From Mesorhizobium sp. M4B.F.Ca.ET.058.02.1.1 (lineage in GTDB: Bacteria; Pseudomonadota; Alphaproteobacteria; Rhizobiales; Rhizobiaceae): a stretch of DNA of 64,000 nt. The translations under genes were made by a program, and so were the position numbers. The notes below the pieces were generated by a model. It ran no database searches and had not been told where the DNA came from. It was given only the letters and a program-made list of their open reading frames with translations. The DNA lies in NCBI RefSeq assembly GCF_003952505.1, contig NZ_CP034450.1:3100001-3164000 (forward strand), given 5' to 3'. Position 1 is the first letter of the stretch, and the number at the start of each line of letters is the position of its first letter. Below are positions 9,006 to 18,190 of this stretch, one piece after another.

Positions 9006-10293
9006 GCGGGCGCCGCTCAGCGCGGCGTTCACCCGCGAGGGCGTCGCCACCGCGATAGCGGCGCTGCTGTTCACCGTCATCATGGTGTCGTTCCGGCCGT
9101 TCCAGCCGGCCGGCGCCGAGTTGACCGGCCAAGGTGGCGACATCGTCAATCAGCTGGGTTTCAGCTCGCTCGGCGCGATCTCGATCTTCTCGCTTATGGC
9201 GTTCGCCGACCCGCGGGTGGCGCGCTCGCTCTTCAGCCCGTCCTGGATGCTCATGCTCGGCTTCTTCATGCTATCGGTGGTGCTGGCGACCGATCCGCCC
9301 TCGGCGATGCGCGCCGCCTCGTTCACGCTGATCGGCATCCTGACCATGGCAACGATCCTGGCGCTGCCGCGCGACGCGGAAAGCTTCTCCAAGGTCATCA
9401 TCTTCACCGCCATTGTCGTCATCGGCCTCTCCTATGTCGGCCTGATCGTCTTTCCGCATGAGGCCATGCACACGGCCGACTCGCAGGAACCCGAACATGC
9501 TGGGCTCTGGCGCGGCGTCTTCACCCACAAGAACATCGCCGGGCCGATCATGGCCTGCTTCAGCTTCGCCGGGCTCTATCTCTATCGGCGGGGGCAGAAG
9601 CTCTGGGGCGCGGGCATCTTCGCCGTCGCCATGATCTTCATGCTGCACACCGGCTCCAAGACGACGGTCGGGCTGGTGCCGTTCTCGATCCTGATCGTGG
9701 TGCTGCCGAGCCTGATCGGCATGCGGCTCGGCACGCCGATCCTGTTCGCGCTGGCAATCATCGCCACGGCGGTCGGCACGCTGGGCATTGTCTTCATTCC
9801 GCCGGTGAAGCACCTGGCGGCGGTCTATTTTCCCGACCTTACCTATACCGGGCGCACGACGCTGTGGGAGTTCGCCGGCGGCATGCTGGCGAAGAAACCC
9901 TGGACCGGCTACGGCTATGAGAGCTTCTGGGGGACACCGCTGCTGCTCAACCAGGACCAGCCCTTCGACCGACCCTGGGACATCCGGACCATTGTGCACG
10001 GCCATGACGGCTATCTCGACATCGCCGTGCTGATGGGTATTCCGGCGCTTTGCCTGGCGGTCTACACCTTCCTGATCGCGCCGCTGCGCGACTATATGCG
10101 CATCCCGCTGCGCAAGGAGAACATCTATCTCGGCGACTTCTTCATGATGGTGTTGCTGTTCGCGGCGCTGAACGGCTTCCTCGAAAGCTTCTTCTTCCGC
10201 CGCGCCGACCCCGTCTGGCTGTTCTTCGTGCTCAGCGTGCTCGGGCTGAGGCAGGTGGCGCTGCGGCCGCTGGCGGTGCGCCGCTCTTCCTGA
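8974..10293 (+). CDS. O-antigen ligase / Wzy-like polymerase (ExoQ-like)
   Basis: A 439-residue membrane protein with about ten helices and a large periplasmic loop, the layout of the O-antigen ligase/polymerase family (WaaL, Wzy, ExoQ). The loop contains the conserved region around YTGRTTLWEFAGGMLAKKPWTGYGYESFWG and the later HGHDGYLDIAVLMGIPAL, where the conserved His lies. The segment HAGLWRGVFTHKNIAGPIM is a hallmark of ExoQ-type polymerases. It overlaps the GT2 gene by 32 bp and is therefore in the same transcript. It probably joins repeat units after flipping; a ligase role cannot be excluded. Confidence 0.85.
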   Translation: MSNTGSLRRTERAPLSAAFTREGVATAIAALLFTVIMVSFRPFQPAGAELTGQGGDIVNQLGFSSLGAISIFSLMAFADPRVARSLFSPSWMLMLGFFMLSVVLATDPPSAMRAASFTLIGILTMATILALPRDAESFSKVIIFTAIVVIGLSYVGLIVFPHEAMHTADSQEPEHAGLWRGVFTHKNIAGPIMACFSFAGLYLYRRGQKLWGAGIFAVAMIFMLHTGSKTTVGLVPFSILIVVLPSLIGMRLGTPILFALAIIATAVGTLGIVFIPPVKHLAAVYFPDLTYTGRTTLWEFAGGMLAKKPWTGYGYESFWGTPLLLNQDQPFDRPWDIRTIVHGHDGYLDIAVLMGIPALCLAVYTFLIAPLRDYMRIPLRKENIYLGDFFMMVLLFAALNGFLESFFFRRADPVWLFFVLSVLGLRQVALRPLAVRRSS

Positions 10294-10365
10294 GCTGGCT
10301 TCGACGGGGCTTTCCCGCCACGCCGCAAGCGTCTATGGGAAGGCCGTTCCCGCGGAGGCATCCAA

Positions 10366-11181
10366 ATGACAATCAGGCTTGTTCTCGCCGGCTGCGGCAA
10401 TATGGGTTTCGCCATGCTCTCGGGCTGGCTGAAATCCGGCAAGCTTGCACCGCAAGCCGTGTTCGTGGTCGAGCCCAATGACGCGTTGCGCAAGCGTGCC
10501 GAGGCGCTGGGCTGCGGCGCCGCCGCGGATGCCGCCGGAATTCCGGCCGACGCGGTGCCTTCCCTCGTCGTCATCGCGGTCAAGCCGCAAGTGATCCGCG
10601 ACGTGACCGCCGCCTACAAGCGTTTCGGCGACGGCCGCACCACCTTCCTCAGCGTCGCCGCCGGCACGCCCGTCGCCACCTTCACCGAAATCCTGGGCGA
10701 CCGTGCGCCGATCGTGCGCTGCATGCCGAACACGCCGGCCGCCATCGGCAAGGGCATGATGGTGGTGTTCTCCAACCCGCTGGTGTCGGACGACACGAAG
10801 CGCTTCGTCGCCGACCTGTTGGCGGCGAGCGGCGAAGTGGCCGAGATCGACGACGAAGGCTTGATGGACGCGGTAACGGCGGTGTCCGGATCAGGCCCGG
10901 CCTACATCTTCCATTTCATCGAGGCGCTGACGGCTGCAGCCGAAAAGGCCGGCCTGCCGGCCAGGACCGCCGGCCTGCTCGCCATGCAGACGGTCTATGG
11001 CGCCGCCTCGCTCGCCGCCGAAAGCCACGAGGACCCCGGCGTGCTGCGCCAGCAGGTGACCAGCCCGAACGGCACGACGGCCGCCGCGCTTGGCGTGCTG
11101 ATGGGCGAGGAGCGGCTGACGAGGCTTTTGACCGAAGCGGTGGAAGCGGCGCGGCTGAGGTCGATAGAGCTGGGGAAGTAA
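10366..11181 (+). CDS. proC: Pyrroline-5-carboxylate reductase
   Basis: ProC reduces 1-pyrroline-5-carboxylate to L-proline with NAD(P)H, the last step of proline synthesis in the cytoplasm. The 271-residue product has the N-terminal Rossmann start LVLAGCGNMGFAM, the VIAVKPQ segment, RCMPNTPAAIGKGM, and the C-terminal P5CR signature around VSGSGPAYIFHFIEAL with DPGVLRQQVTSPNGTT. A GCGGAGGC Shine-Dalgarno-like stretch lies before the ATG. It follows the polymerase gene by 72 bp and is convergent with the next gene, six bases away. It is a housekeeping gene unrelated to the polysaccharide block. Confidence 0.96.
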   Translation: MTIRLVLAGCGNMGFAMLSGWLKSGKLAPQAVFVVEPNDALRKRAEALGCGAAADAAGIPADAVPSLVVIAVKPQVIRDVTAAYKRFGDGRTTFLSVAAGTPVATFTEILGDRAPIVRCMPNTPAAIGKGMMVVFSNPLVSDDTKRFVADLLAASGEVAEIDDEGLMDAVTAVSGSGPAYIFHFIEALTAAAEKAGLPARTAGLLAMQTVYGAASLAAESHEDPGVLRQQVTSPNGTTAAALGVLMGEERLTRLLTEAVEAARLRSIELGK

Positions 11182-11187
11182 ACTCGA

Positions 11188-12498
11188 TCAGCCGTACAGC
11201 ATCTCGTCCTGCTTGCGGCGCAAGGCGTAGAGCCTGGTCGTCTCGTCAGGCGCGGCGTTGTCCGCGGTCAGCAATTCGCCTTTCCTGACCGGCTTCAGAA
11301 CTTTGCCGCCCTCAAGCAGGCCGACGGGCACGGCGCGGCTGGCGCGGGCATCTGTGACGGTCATCGTCCAGGAGCGGTAGCAGGTCTCGCCGATGGCGTC
11401 GAAGGTCTCGCCCGCTGCCAGATCGCGCTTGGCGACGGCGCAGACCTCGGCCACCGGCCTCGGCAGCGGCACCATGTCGGGCCGGCGATGGAGCACGATG
11501 CGGGCGGCGGTCAGCGGCACTTCCAGCGAGGTCAGGTGGTAGGGCCGGAAGAAGCTGTAGTAGGGGCCGTGGCCGACATGGAGATCGTCCATGCGCTCGA
11601 TGACGCGCGGATGCGTCGCCTCGACGATGACGAAGACGCCGGGCGCCACGCCCTTGCCGATCGTATAGTCGACGACGCCCTTCTTCGACAGGATGCCGCC
11701 ATCGGCCTTCGGGATCAGCACCTTGGCGAGCTCGTCGCGGTCGGCCTTGGGACCATGCATGCCTGGGACATCCGGCACCAGACCGGTGGCGTTGGCTATG
11801 GCGCACATCTCGACCATGGTTTTCGAGCCGTCGACGAACTCGACCAGCATGCGCGGGTTCATGTTGCGGCGCAGCGCCTCCTCGCGGTAGTCGTCGGGCA
11901 CCGCGTCATGGTTGAGCGGATTGTTCTTGCCCTTGCCGGCCGAGACGATGGTGTAGCCTAGCGCCGAGGCGAACTCGATCAGTTCCATGCAGCTCGACGG
12001 CTCGTCGCCGGCGCCGACCGAATAGACGACGCCTAGCCGGTCGGCTTGCTGTTTCAGATAGCAGCCGATGGTGACGTCGGCCTCGACATTCATCATCACC
12101 AGATGCTTGCCGTGCTCCATGGCCATCAGGTCGAAGTCGGCGGCGACGCCGGGTTTTCCCGTGGCGTCGATGACGACGTCGATCAGCGGATTGGTGACCA
12201 GCATTTCGTTCGAGGTGATGGCGATCCTGCCGCTCTCGATCGCCTGGCTGACCTTCGAAGCGGTGTCGGCCTCAGCCGCCATGGCCTCGTCGCCATAGGC
12301 GATGCGGATCGCGTCGCGGGCGGTGTGCGGGCGCCGTGTCGAGATGGCCGCGACCGAAATGCCGGGCATCAGCATGCCCTGCGTCACCAGATCGGTGCCC
12401 ATCTCGCCGGAGCCGATAACGCCGATGCGCACCGGACGGCCTTCGGCGGCCCGTCTGGCGAGATCGCGGGCAAGCCCGGTCAGGGCGACATTGGTCAT
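11188..12498 (-). CDS. NAD(P)-dependent oxidoreductase with C-terminal SAF domain
   Basis: A 436-residue protein of the homoserine-dehydrogenase-like group that carries a C-terminal SAF domain. The N-terminal Rossmann motif is RIGVIGSGEMGTDL. The middle has DVVIDATGKPGVAADFDLMAMEHGKHLVMMNVEADVTI, then YSVGAGDEPSSCMELIEFASALG. The SAF-like part (about residues 345-420) includes EVCAVAKRDLAAGETFDAIG and ARAVPVGLLEGGKVLKPV-type segments. The substrate is unknown; such proteins are often annotated simply as NAD(P)-dependent oxidoreductases. ATG at 12498 is chosen because the domain starts there; the longer frame upstream is not conserved-looking. It stands alone, facing proC. Confidence 0.8.
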   Translation of the reverse strand: MTNVALTGLARDLARRAAEGRPVRIGVIGSGEMGTDLVTQGMLMPGISVAAISTRRPHTARDAIRIAYGDEAMAAEADTASKVSQAIESGRIAITSNEMLVTNPLIDVVIDATGKPGVAADFDLMAMEHGKHLVMMNVEADVTIGCYLKQQADRLGVVYSVGAGDEPSSCMELIEFASALGYTIVSAGKGKNNPLNHDAVPDDYREEALRRNMNPRMLVEFVDGSKTMVEMCAIANATGLVPDVPGMHGPKADRDELAKVLIPKADGGILSKKGVVDYTIGKGVAPGVFVIVEATHPRVIERMDDLHVGHGPYYSFFRPYHLTSLEVPLTAARIVLHRRPDMVPLPRPVAEVCAVAKRDLAAGETFDAIGETCYRSWTMTVTDARASRAVPVGLLEGGKVLKPVRKGELLTADNAAPDETTRLYALRRKQDEMLYG

Positions 12499-12598
12499 GC
12501 GGAAACGTCCATGCTTTTTTATTTGAAGCGGCAATAGCAGGCAACCGCCCTCCATTGCCAATGAAACCGGCAAAACGGCGGCAATTTCTCTGGGATTT

Positions 12599-12637
12599 GG
12601 AGCAATTAAAGGAAAAGCGCGCAGCGGTTTTCCTTCG
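12599..12637. repeat. Partial extragenic palindromic mosaic element
   Basis: The stretch starts with ggagcaatt, then has GGAAAAGCGC-gca-GCGGTTTTCC, a near-perfect 10-bp hairpin with one mismatch. It matches the core of the copy at 44237-44340, which also reads ggaaaagtgcgcagcggttttcc. It lacks the right-hand part of that copy, so it is a truncated or degraded member. Confidence 0.65.
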
Positions 12638-13019
12638 GCGCCTTTGACTCTCCAGCCAAGGCAGGAACGAGCGCAGAAACACATAGTTTGAACGCAACCG
12701 CACACGCCATACCCATGCGCTCCGCCGCTGCGCGCCGAAGCTGTATCCTTCACCCCCGAACCCGCATGGCGCGTTGTCGCACCGGGGGACACGGCATCAT
12801 GATGGCTGGCCCAATGGCAAGCCTTTGCACCGGAGGCCGGCTTCGCTGCGAGAAGTATTCAGGCCGCGATTCTGCCGGCGGTTGAACCCTTGCTGCCCAC
12901 GGTCATATTTTGCTGGAGGCACATTGCCTTGCCGGTGCTGGAAGACCGGCCGACGCCAGCGCGTGATTCTATGTGCGCCGCGTTTTGTACTTCGTTTGCG
13001 CGAAGGGTACTTTTGCTCC

Positions 13020-13061
13020 TTTCACGCCAATTGGCGTTCCTTTCACACCAAATGGCGGGTC
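13020..13061. promoter_or_regulatory. Tandem 21-bp repeat with palindrome, candidate operator
   Basis: Two adjacent copies of the form TTTCACrCCAAwTGGCGkkyC occupy 13020-13040 and 13041-13061. The first contains the perfect 12-bp palindrome CGCCAATTGGCG (13025-13036); the second has the imperfect version CACCAAATGGCG. Tandem half-sites two helical turns apart are what a dimeric regulator would bind. It lies about 210 bp before the tolC start. The protein that binds is unknown; the ribbon-helix-helix gene at 18180 is one candidate. Confidence 0.45.
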
Positions 13062-13267
13062 AGCGGCCCGTCCTTTCTGTGCCATTTTTGCTACATCCGG
13101 CGAAACTAATGGCCGGATTCTCGTTTTTGGCGGGCCCCCAAATGAATAAGCGCTCACACGTTGCGAAATTTTGATAGATAATCGTGGGAGAGCTCCGGTG
13201 GCAGGCTTGGGCACTGAGCGCCTAAAAAAACAACACGGGCGCGGGGATACAAAGTCACGGGGTAGAA

Positions 13268-14725
13268 ATGAACAGGACGGGTAATGTCACCGTTGGCTGG
13301 CGCATTGCGCTCGCCATGACAGTTTCGATGCTGGCTTGTGGGACTGCTAGCGCACTCACGCTCAAGGAAGCCATAGCGGTCGCGGTCGAATCCAATCCGG
13401 AGATCGGCCAGGCGATCCAGAACCGCGAGGCGATCGAATTCGAGCTGCGCCAGGCGAAGGGTCTCTACCTTCCGAGCGTCGATCTGGAAGCATCGGCCGG
13501 CGCCCGCCGTCTCGACAATCCATCCCGGCGCGCGCTTTCCATAGAGGATGACGCGCTCTATCCGGCCGAAACCGATCTGACGGTCTCGCAGACGCTCTAT
13601 GACAGCGGCGCAAGGCGCGCCGAATTGAACCGTCAGGCCTCACGGGTCGACGGCGCGTCGTTCCGGGTGCTGGAGCGGTCCGAATTCATCGGGCTGTCCG
13701 TCGTCCAGGACTATCTGGAATACATGCTGCAGGCTCAGATCGTCTCGGAGGCGAAGAAGAACCTCGGCTTCCATCAGTCCATTCTCGGCGACATCCAGCA
13801 AGGCATCGCCGGCGGCGCGCTGAACGAGGCCGACCGCCAGCAGGCCGAGGAGCGGCTGTTCGCCGCCAAGGCGCGCATGCAGGAAGCCACCGAGGAACTT
13901 GAAGCCGCCAAGATACGGTTCTTCAAGACCGTTGGAAAACCGCTGACCAATGCTTCGCGGCCGGGCGATGTCTCCGCTGCCCTGCCGCGCTCGCTTGACG
14001 AGGCGATCGGGCTGGCGCGGCAGAACAATCCGCGCGTGCACATGGCCAACAGCGACATCGACGCCGCCGCATCCCTGGTCGACGCCGCACGGGCGAAATT
14101 CGGACCGTCGATCATCGCCGAGGGCGTTGCCCGCGCCGGCACCGACATCGACGGCAATGACGGTGATACCAGCGACCTGCAGGCGCGGGTGGTGCTGCGC
14201 TGGAACCTCTATCGGGGCGGCATCGACAAGGCCAACGAGCAGGAACAGATCCGTCGCACCAGCGAACAGCGCCTTGCGCTGCATCAGGTTCTGCGCGAGA
14301 TCGAGGAAGCGGTCCGCACCTCCTGGGACCGTCGCTTCCGGCAAGCCGACCTGGCAAAGACACTGAAGCAACAGGCCGCCGCCAATGAAAGGCTGGTCGG
14401 GTCCTATCGCGAGCAGTTCAAGGTCGGCCAGAGATCGCTGCTCGACGTGCTCGACGCGCAGAACACGCGCTTCAACACGGCGACGCTGGCCGATACCGCG
14501 TCCTACGCCTCGCTTTTCGCCCAGTACCGCCTGCTGGCGGCGACGGGAGAGCTGCTGAAGACGATGAACATCGCGCCGGCGAAGCAGTCGACGGCCTATG
14601 CGCGAACCGAGTTCGGCGTGCCGGAAACCGCCGATACCGAAACCTATGCGCGGACCCCGTCGGAGCAGAAGAACGATCTGCCGTTCGACATCCTCGCGCC
14701 AGTCAGGAAGAAGCAGCCGATGTAA
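13268..14725 (+). CDS. tolC: TolC-family outer-membrane channel of type I secretion
   Basis: A 485-residue outer-membrane efflux protein that forms the channel-tunnel of a type I secretion system. It begins with a signal peptide (IALAMTVSMLACGTASA), then LTLKEAIAVAVESNPEIGQA, the usual first helix of TolC proteins. Two internally similar halves follow; the second starts at SLDEAIGLARQNNPRVHMANSDIDAAASL. The stretch EQFKVGQRSLLDVLDAQNTRFNTATLA is the classic TolC C-terminal signature. It leads a probable operon with the ABC exporter 28 bp downstream and HlyD after that, so its cargo is presumably the giant RTX adhesin. Confidence 0.93.
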   Translation: MNRTGNVTVGWRIALAMTVSMLACGTASALTLKEAIAVAVESNPEIGQAIQNREAIEFELRQAKGLYLPSVDLEASAGARRLDNPSRRALSIEDDALYPAETDLTVSQTLYDSGARRAELNRQASRVDGASFRVLERSEFIGLSVVQDYLEYMLQAQIVSEAKKNLGFHQSILGDIQQGIAGGALNEADRQQAEERLFAAKARMQEATEELEAAKIRFFKTVGKPLTNASRPGDVSAALPRSLDEAIGLARQNNPRVHMANSDIDAAASLVDAARAKFGPSIIAEGVARAGTDIDGNDGDTSDLQARVVLRWNLYRGGIDKANEQEQIRRTSEQRLALHQVLREIEEAVRTSWDRRFRQADLAKTLKQQAAANERLVGSYREQFKVGQRSLLDVLDAQNTRFNTATLADTASYASLFAQYRLLAATGELLKTMNIAPAKQSTAYARTEFGVPETADTETYARTPSEQKNDLPFDILAPVRKKQPM

Positions 14726-14753
14726 GTCGATCGCTGGTCCTTCGGGGCGGGTC

Positions 14754-16886
14754 GTGAATCAGCAGCCACATATCCTGTCGCCCAAAGAGGCGTTCAAGGC
14801 CTGTTTTTCGGCCGTTGCGGCGTATCTCGGCAGGCCGAGCGCGGAGACCGTGCTGTTTGCCGGGGTCCCGATCGGGGAGTCGCGCATCGAGATCGCCGAT
14901 ATCAGGCACCTGGCCGAGCGCATCGGCCTGGAGGTCAGCGAATTCAACCATCGTGATTTCCTGCGCGGACGCGTCGACCTTCCGGCCATCGTTTTCCGCG
15001 TCAGCCAGTTGCCCGTCGCGCTGCTGGCGGAAATCGACAGCGGCGACTACCTCACCGCCCCTCAGGAAAACGGCCGCACTACGATCAGCAAGTCCGAGCT
15101 GGCCGAAAGCTATATCAGCGGCGGCGCGTCCTTCTCGATCACCTACGCCAACACCACCGAGGCGATGAAGGTCGGCTCGGCGCCGAAGATCGAGCGCCGG
15201 CACTGGCTAACCGGAACGATGGGTGCGTTCTGGCGCACCTATTCGAAGGTCGTGCTGTCGGCGATCTTCATCAACATGCTGGCCATCGCATCGCCGATCT
15301 TCACCATGAACGTCTACGACAGGATCCTGCCGAACAAGGCGATCGCGACGCTCTGGGTGCTGGCGCTGGGCATCGGCGCAGTCATCCTGTTCGACCTGCT
15401 TTTGAAGACGGCACGCGCCTCGCTCATCGACTATGCCGGGCGCAGGGCGGATCTTAGAATATCCTATCTCCTGTTCGAGAAGGTGCTGAACTCTTCGCTA
15501 TCGACGCGGCCCGGTTCAACCGGCGAATACGCAAGCCGCGTCACCCAATATGAATTTGTGCGGGAGTTCTTCACCTCCAACACGATCAGCGTCTTCATCG
15601 ACACCGTCTTCGTCTTCGTCTTCCTGCTGGTCATCTACGCAATCGGCGGCTGGCTGGTGGTCATCCCGGCGCTTGCCTTCGTGATCTCCATCATCGTCGG
15701 ACTGGTGACGCAGCGCCGCATCGGCAAGCGCGTGGCGGCCTCGATGAACGAGGCCTCGCAGCGCCAGGCGCTGCTGGTCGAATCCATCTCGACGCTGGAA
15801 ACGATCAAGTCGCTGCGCGCCGAGGCGTACCTGCTGCGCAAATGGGGCGAGCATTCCAAGAACGCTGCCAACACGTCGGAAAAGATCAAGCAGCTTTCGG
15901 CCGCCGCCGGCAACATCACCGGATCCATCCAGCAGCTGGTGACCGTCGCCCTGGTCGTGGCCGGCGCCTATGCCTTCTCGGAAGGGTATGTCTCCACCGG
16001 GGCAATCATCGGCACGGTCATGCTGGCAAGCCGGGCCGTGGCGCCGCTTGGCCAGATCGCCATCACGCTCTCCCGGTTCCGCCAGGCCATGCTGTCGCTG
16101 AGGATCGTCAACTCGATCATGTCGCAGCCGGAGGACAGGCCGGACACGGTGGGTTTCGTCAATCGCCCGATCCGCAACGGCGCGATGGCCTTCAAGAATG
16201 TCGGCTTCGTCTATCCCGGCTCCGAAACCGAGGTACTGAGCGGGCTGAATTTCTCGGTCAAGCCTGGCGAGCGTGTCGGCATTATCGGCCGCATTGGATC
16301 GGGCAAGACCACGATGGGACGCCTGATCGGCAGGCTTTTCCTGCCGAGCTCGGGGGAGCTGCTGGTCGACGGCATCGATATCCGCCAATACCACCCCTCG
16401 GAGGTGCGCGCCGCGGTCGGCATCGTCGCCCAGGCCGGCGACCTGTTTTCGGGCACCATCAAGGAGAACCTTTTGATGGCGGCGCCGGAGGCGAGCGACG
16501 AGGCCATCATCGAGGCCGCGAAGGCCGCCGGTGTCGATGAATTCGTCTCCCGTCATCCTCGCGGCTACGACATGAATGTCGGCGAGCGCGGCACCAACCT
16601 GTCGGGTGGCCAGAGGCAAGCGGTGGCGATCGCGCGCCTGCTTTTGACCAGACCGAAGATCGTCTTTCTCGACGAGCCGTCGGGGTCGATGGACCTTGCC
16701 TCGGAACGGCAGCTGATCAAGCAGCTGAAGGTGGCTTTCGAGCGAAACACGACGCTGATCGTCTCGACCCATCGCTTCAGCATGCTGGAGCTGGCCGACC
16801 GCCTCATCGTCATCGATCAGGGCAAGATCGTCGCCGACGGGCCGAAGGAACAAGTCATCCAGGCGCTGCAGAAGTCGAGCGCCTGA
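14754..16886 (+). CDS. Type I secretion ABC transporter (permease-ATPase)
   Basis: A 710-residue ABC exporter that drives RTX substrates through the TolC/HlyD channel. Residues 1-130 form a domain like the C39-peptidase-like domain of LapB/HlyB exporters; I see no Cys-His catalytic pair, so it probably docks cargo rather than cutting it. Six membrane helices follow (from about 155). The ATPase has Walker A GRIGSGKT at 512-519, signature LSGGQ at 616-620, Walker B VFLDEP with D640 and E641, and a switch His in STHRFS. GTG at 14754 is chosen because the longer frame upstream is only a shadow of the tolC 3' end. HlyD starts 14 bp after it. Confidence 0.92.
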   Translation: MNQQPHILSPKEAFKACFSAVAAYLGRPSAETVLFAGVPIGESRIEIADIRHLAERIGLEVSEFNHRDFLRGRVDLPAIVFRVSQLPVALLAEIDSGDYLTAPQENGRTTISKSELAESYISGGASFSITYANTTEAMKVGSAPKIERRHWLTGTMGAFWRTYSKVVLSAIFINMLAIASPIFTMNVYDRILPNKAIATLWVLALGIGAVILFDLLLKTARASLIDYAGRRADLRISYLLFEKVLNSSLSTRPGSTGEYASRVTQYEFVREFFTSNTISVFIDTVFVFVFLLVIYAIGGWLVVIPALAFVISIIVGLVTQRRIGKRVAASMNEASQRQALLVESISTLETIKSLRAEAYLLRKWGEHSKNAANTSEKIKQLSAAAGNITGSIQQLVTVALVVAGAYAFSEGYVSTGAIIGTVMLASRAVAPLGQIAITLSRFRQAMLSLRIVNSIMSQPEDRPDTVGFVNRPIRNGAMAFKNVGFVYPGSETEVLSGLNFSVKPGERVGIIGRIGSGKTTMGRLIGRLFLPSSGELLVDGIDIRQYHPSEVRAAVGIVAQAGDLFSGTIKENLLMAAPEASDEAIIEAAKAAGVDEFVSRHPRGYDMNVGERGTNLSGGQRQAVAIARLLLTRPKIVFLDEPSGSMDLASERQLIKQLKVAFERNTTLIVSTHRFSMLELADRLIVIDQGKIVADGPKEQVIQALQKSSA

Positions 16887-16900
16887 CTGGGACAGGGTAG

Positions 16901-18190
16901 ATGCTTGCAAGGGAAGATCGTCCGCCGCTTTTCGCGTCGGCCTCGATATACATCATAGCGGCGCTGTTCGTCGCTTTCGTCGGCTGGGCAGCCTTCGCCG
17001 AAGTCGACGAGATCGCGCGCGGCGACGGCAAGGTCATACCTGCCTCGAAGACCCAGATCATCCAGGCCAGCGAGGCCGGCGTTGTCCAGGAGATCGCCGT
17101 CAAGATCGGCCAGGTCGTCAAGAAGAACGACCTGATCATCCGCCTCGACAATACGGGCAACAGCTCCAGCCTCGGCGAGCAGCAGGCCAAGGCGCGCGCT
17201 TTGCAGACGCGCATCGCAAGGCTCAAATACGAGCAAAGCGGCAACATTGCCGGCCCCTTTCCATGCCCGGCCGACATCCAGTCGGTCGCCCCGGAAATCT
17301 GCGACAATGAGCAGAGGCTGCTCGTTGCGCGGCGTGGAAACTTCGAGAACAAGCTGTCGGTGCTCAAGTCGCGCCTCGACCAGCGCGAGAAGGAACTGGA
17401 CGAGGCAACCGCCAATTTCGACCGCCTGTCGAAGAACCTGATCGTCAGCGACCAGGAGGCCAAGCTGGTCGAAGCGATGGTCAAGAAGGGGCTGATGGCC
17501 AGGACCGAGCAGCTTCGCGTCGAGCGCGAGCAGACCGAGCTGAACGGCCAGCTCAATCTCGCCGGCGAGACCATAAAGAAGGCCAAGGCGGCGATCACCG
17601 AGGCGCAGCTGCAGGTGGATGAGCTCGGCCTGCAGCTGCAGCAGGAGGCCCTGGACGAGCTCACCCAGGCGCTGGCCGAGCTTTCGGTCGTGGAGGAGAC
17701 CATCCGCGGTGCCACCGACAAGGTGGCGCGCACCGATATCCGCTCGCCGGTGGACGGCATCGTCAACACGCTGGACCTGAACACGCTGGGTGCCTTCGTG
17801 CAGCCTGGCGCGGTGGTCGCCGGCATCGTCCCGACCTCGGAAACCCTGCTGGTCGAAGCGCGGGTCTCGCCGCGCGACGTCGCCTTCATCCGGCCGGACC
17901 AGGAAGCGCTGATCAAGGTCACGGCCTACGACTTCTCGATCTTCGGCGGCATCGAGGGAAAGGTCTCGAACATCACCGCCGACAGCCTGGTCGATCAGAA
18001 GACCGGCGAACCGTACTACCAGGTGCGTGTCGCCACGGAAAAGTCGACACTGGCAAGGGACGGCAAAACCTATTCCATCATTCCAGGCATGATCTGCTCG
18101 GTCGACATCAAGACCGGACGAAAGACAATCCTGACCTATCTCTTGAAGCCGATCAACAAGGCACGCGAGGAGGCGATGAGTGAGCGATAG
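16901..18190 (+). CDS. HlyD-family type I secretion periplasmic adaptor
   Basis: A 429-residue membrane-fusion protein that links the ABC exporter to TolC. It has a short cytoplasmic N-terminus, one membrane helix at about residues 8-30 (ASIYIIAALFVAFVGWAAFA), a lipoyl-like half-motif (DGKVIPASKTQIIQASEAGVVQEI), long coiled coils of about residues 85-265, the second half-motif (RTDIRSPVDGIVNTLDLNTLGAFVQPG), and a C-terminal beta-barrel region with the HlyD signature near YQVRVATEKSTLARDGK. It sits in the operon 14 bp behind the ABC gene, and its 3' end overlaps the next gene by 11 bp. Confidence 0.93.
   Translation: MLAREDRPPLFASASIYIIAALFVAFVGWAAFAEVDEIARGDGKVIPASKTQIIQASEAGVVQEIAVKIGQVVKKNDLIIRLDNTGNSSSLGEQQAKARALQTRIARLKYEQSGNIAGPFPCPADIQSVAPEICDNEQRLLVARRGNFENKLSVLKSRLDQREKELDEATANFDRLSKNLIVSDQEAKLVEAMVKKGLMARTEQLRVEREQTELNGQLNLAGETIKKAKAAITEAQLQVDELGLQLQQEALDELTQALAELSVVEETIRGATDKVARTDIRSPVDGIVNTLDLNTLGAFVQPGAVVAGIVPTSETLLVEARVSPRDVAFIRPDQEALIKVTAYDFSIFGGIEGKVSNITADSLVDQKTGEPYYQVRVATEKSTLARDGKTYSIIPGMICSVDIKTGRKTILTYLLKPINKAREEAMSER

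Larger units (their letters stand above)
12499..13267. other. 769-bp non-coding gap upstream of the type I secretion operon
   Basis: I see no convincing gene here; the short open frames have no start signal or recognisable sequence. It contains a mosaic-element remnant near 12599-12637, a tandem 21-bp repeat with a perfect palindrome at 13020-13061, and an AT-rich stretch at 13161-13182 just before the tolC leader. It is likely the 5' control region of the tolC-ABC-hlyD operon plus the upstream region of the SAF-domain gene. Confidence 0.5.

Noticed and set aside
12688..13174. Short + strand frames in the 769-bp gap
   Set aside because: No Shine-Dalgarno site, no domain, Cys/Arg-rich composition, and they overlap one another in different frames.
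13161..13182. Promoter TTGCGA with GATAAT before tolC
   Set aside because: The two boxes are only ten bases apart, too close for a sigma-70 promoter.
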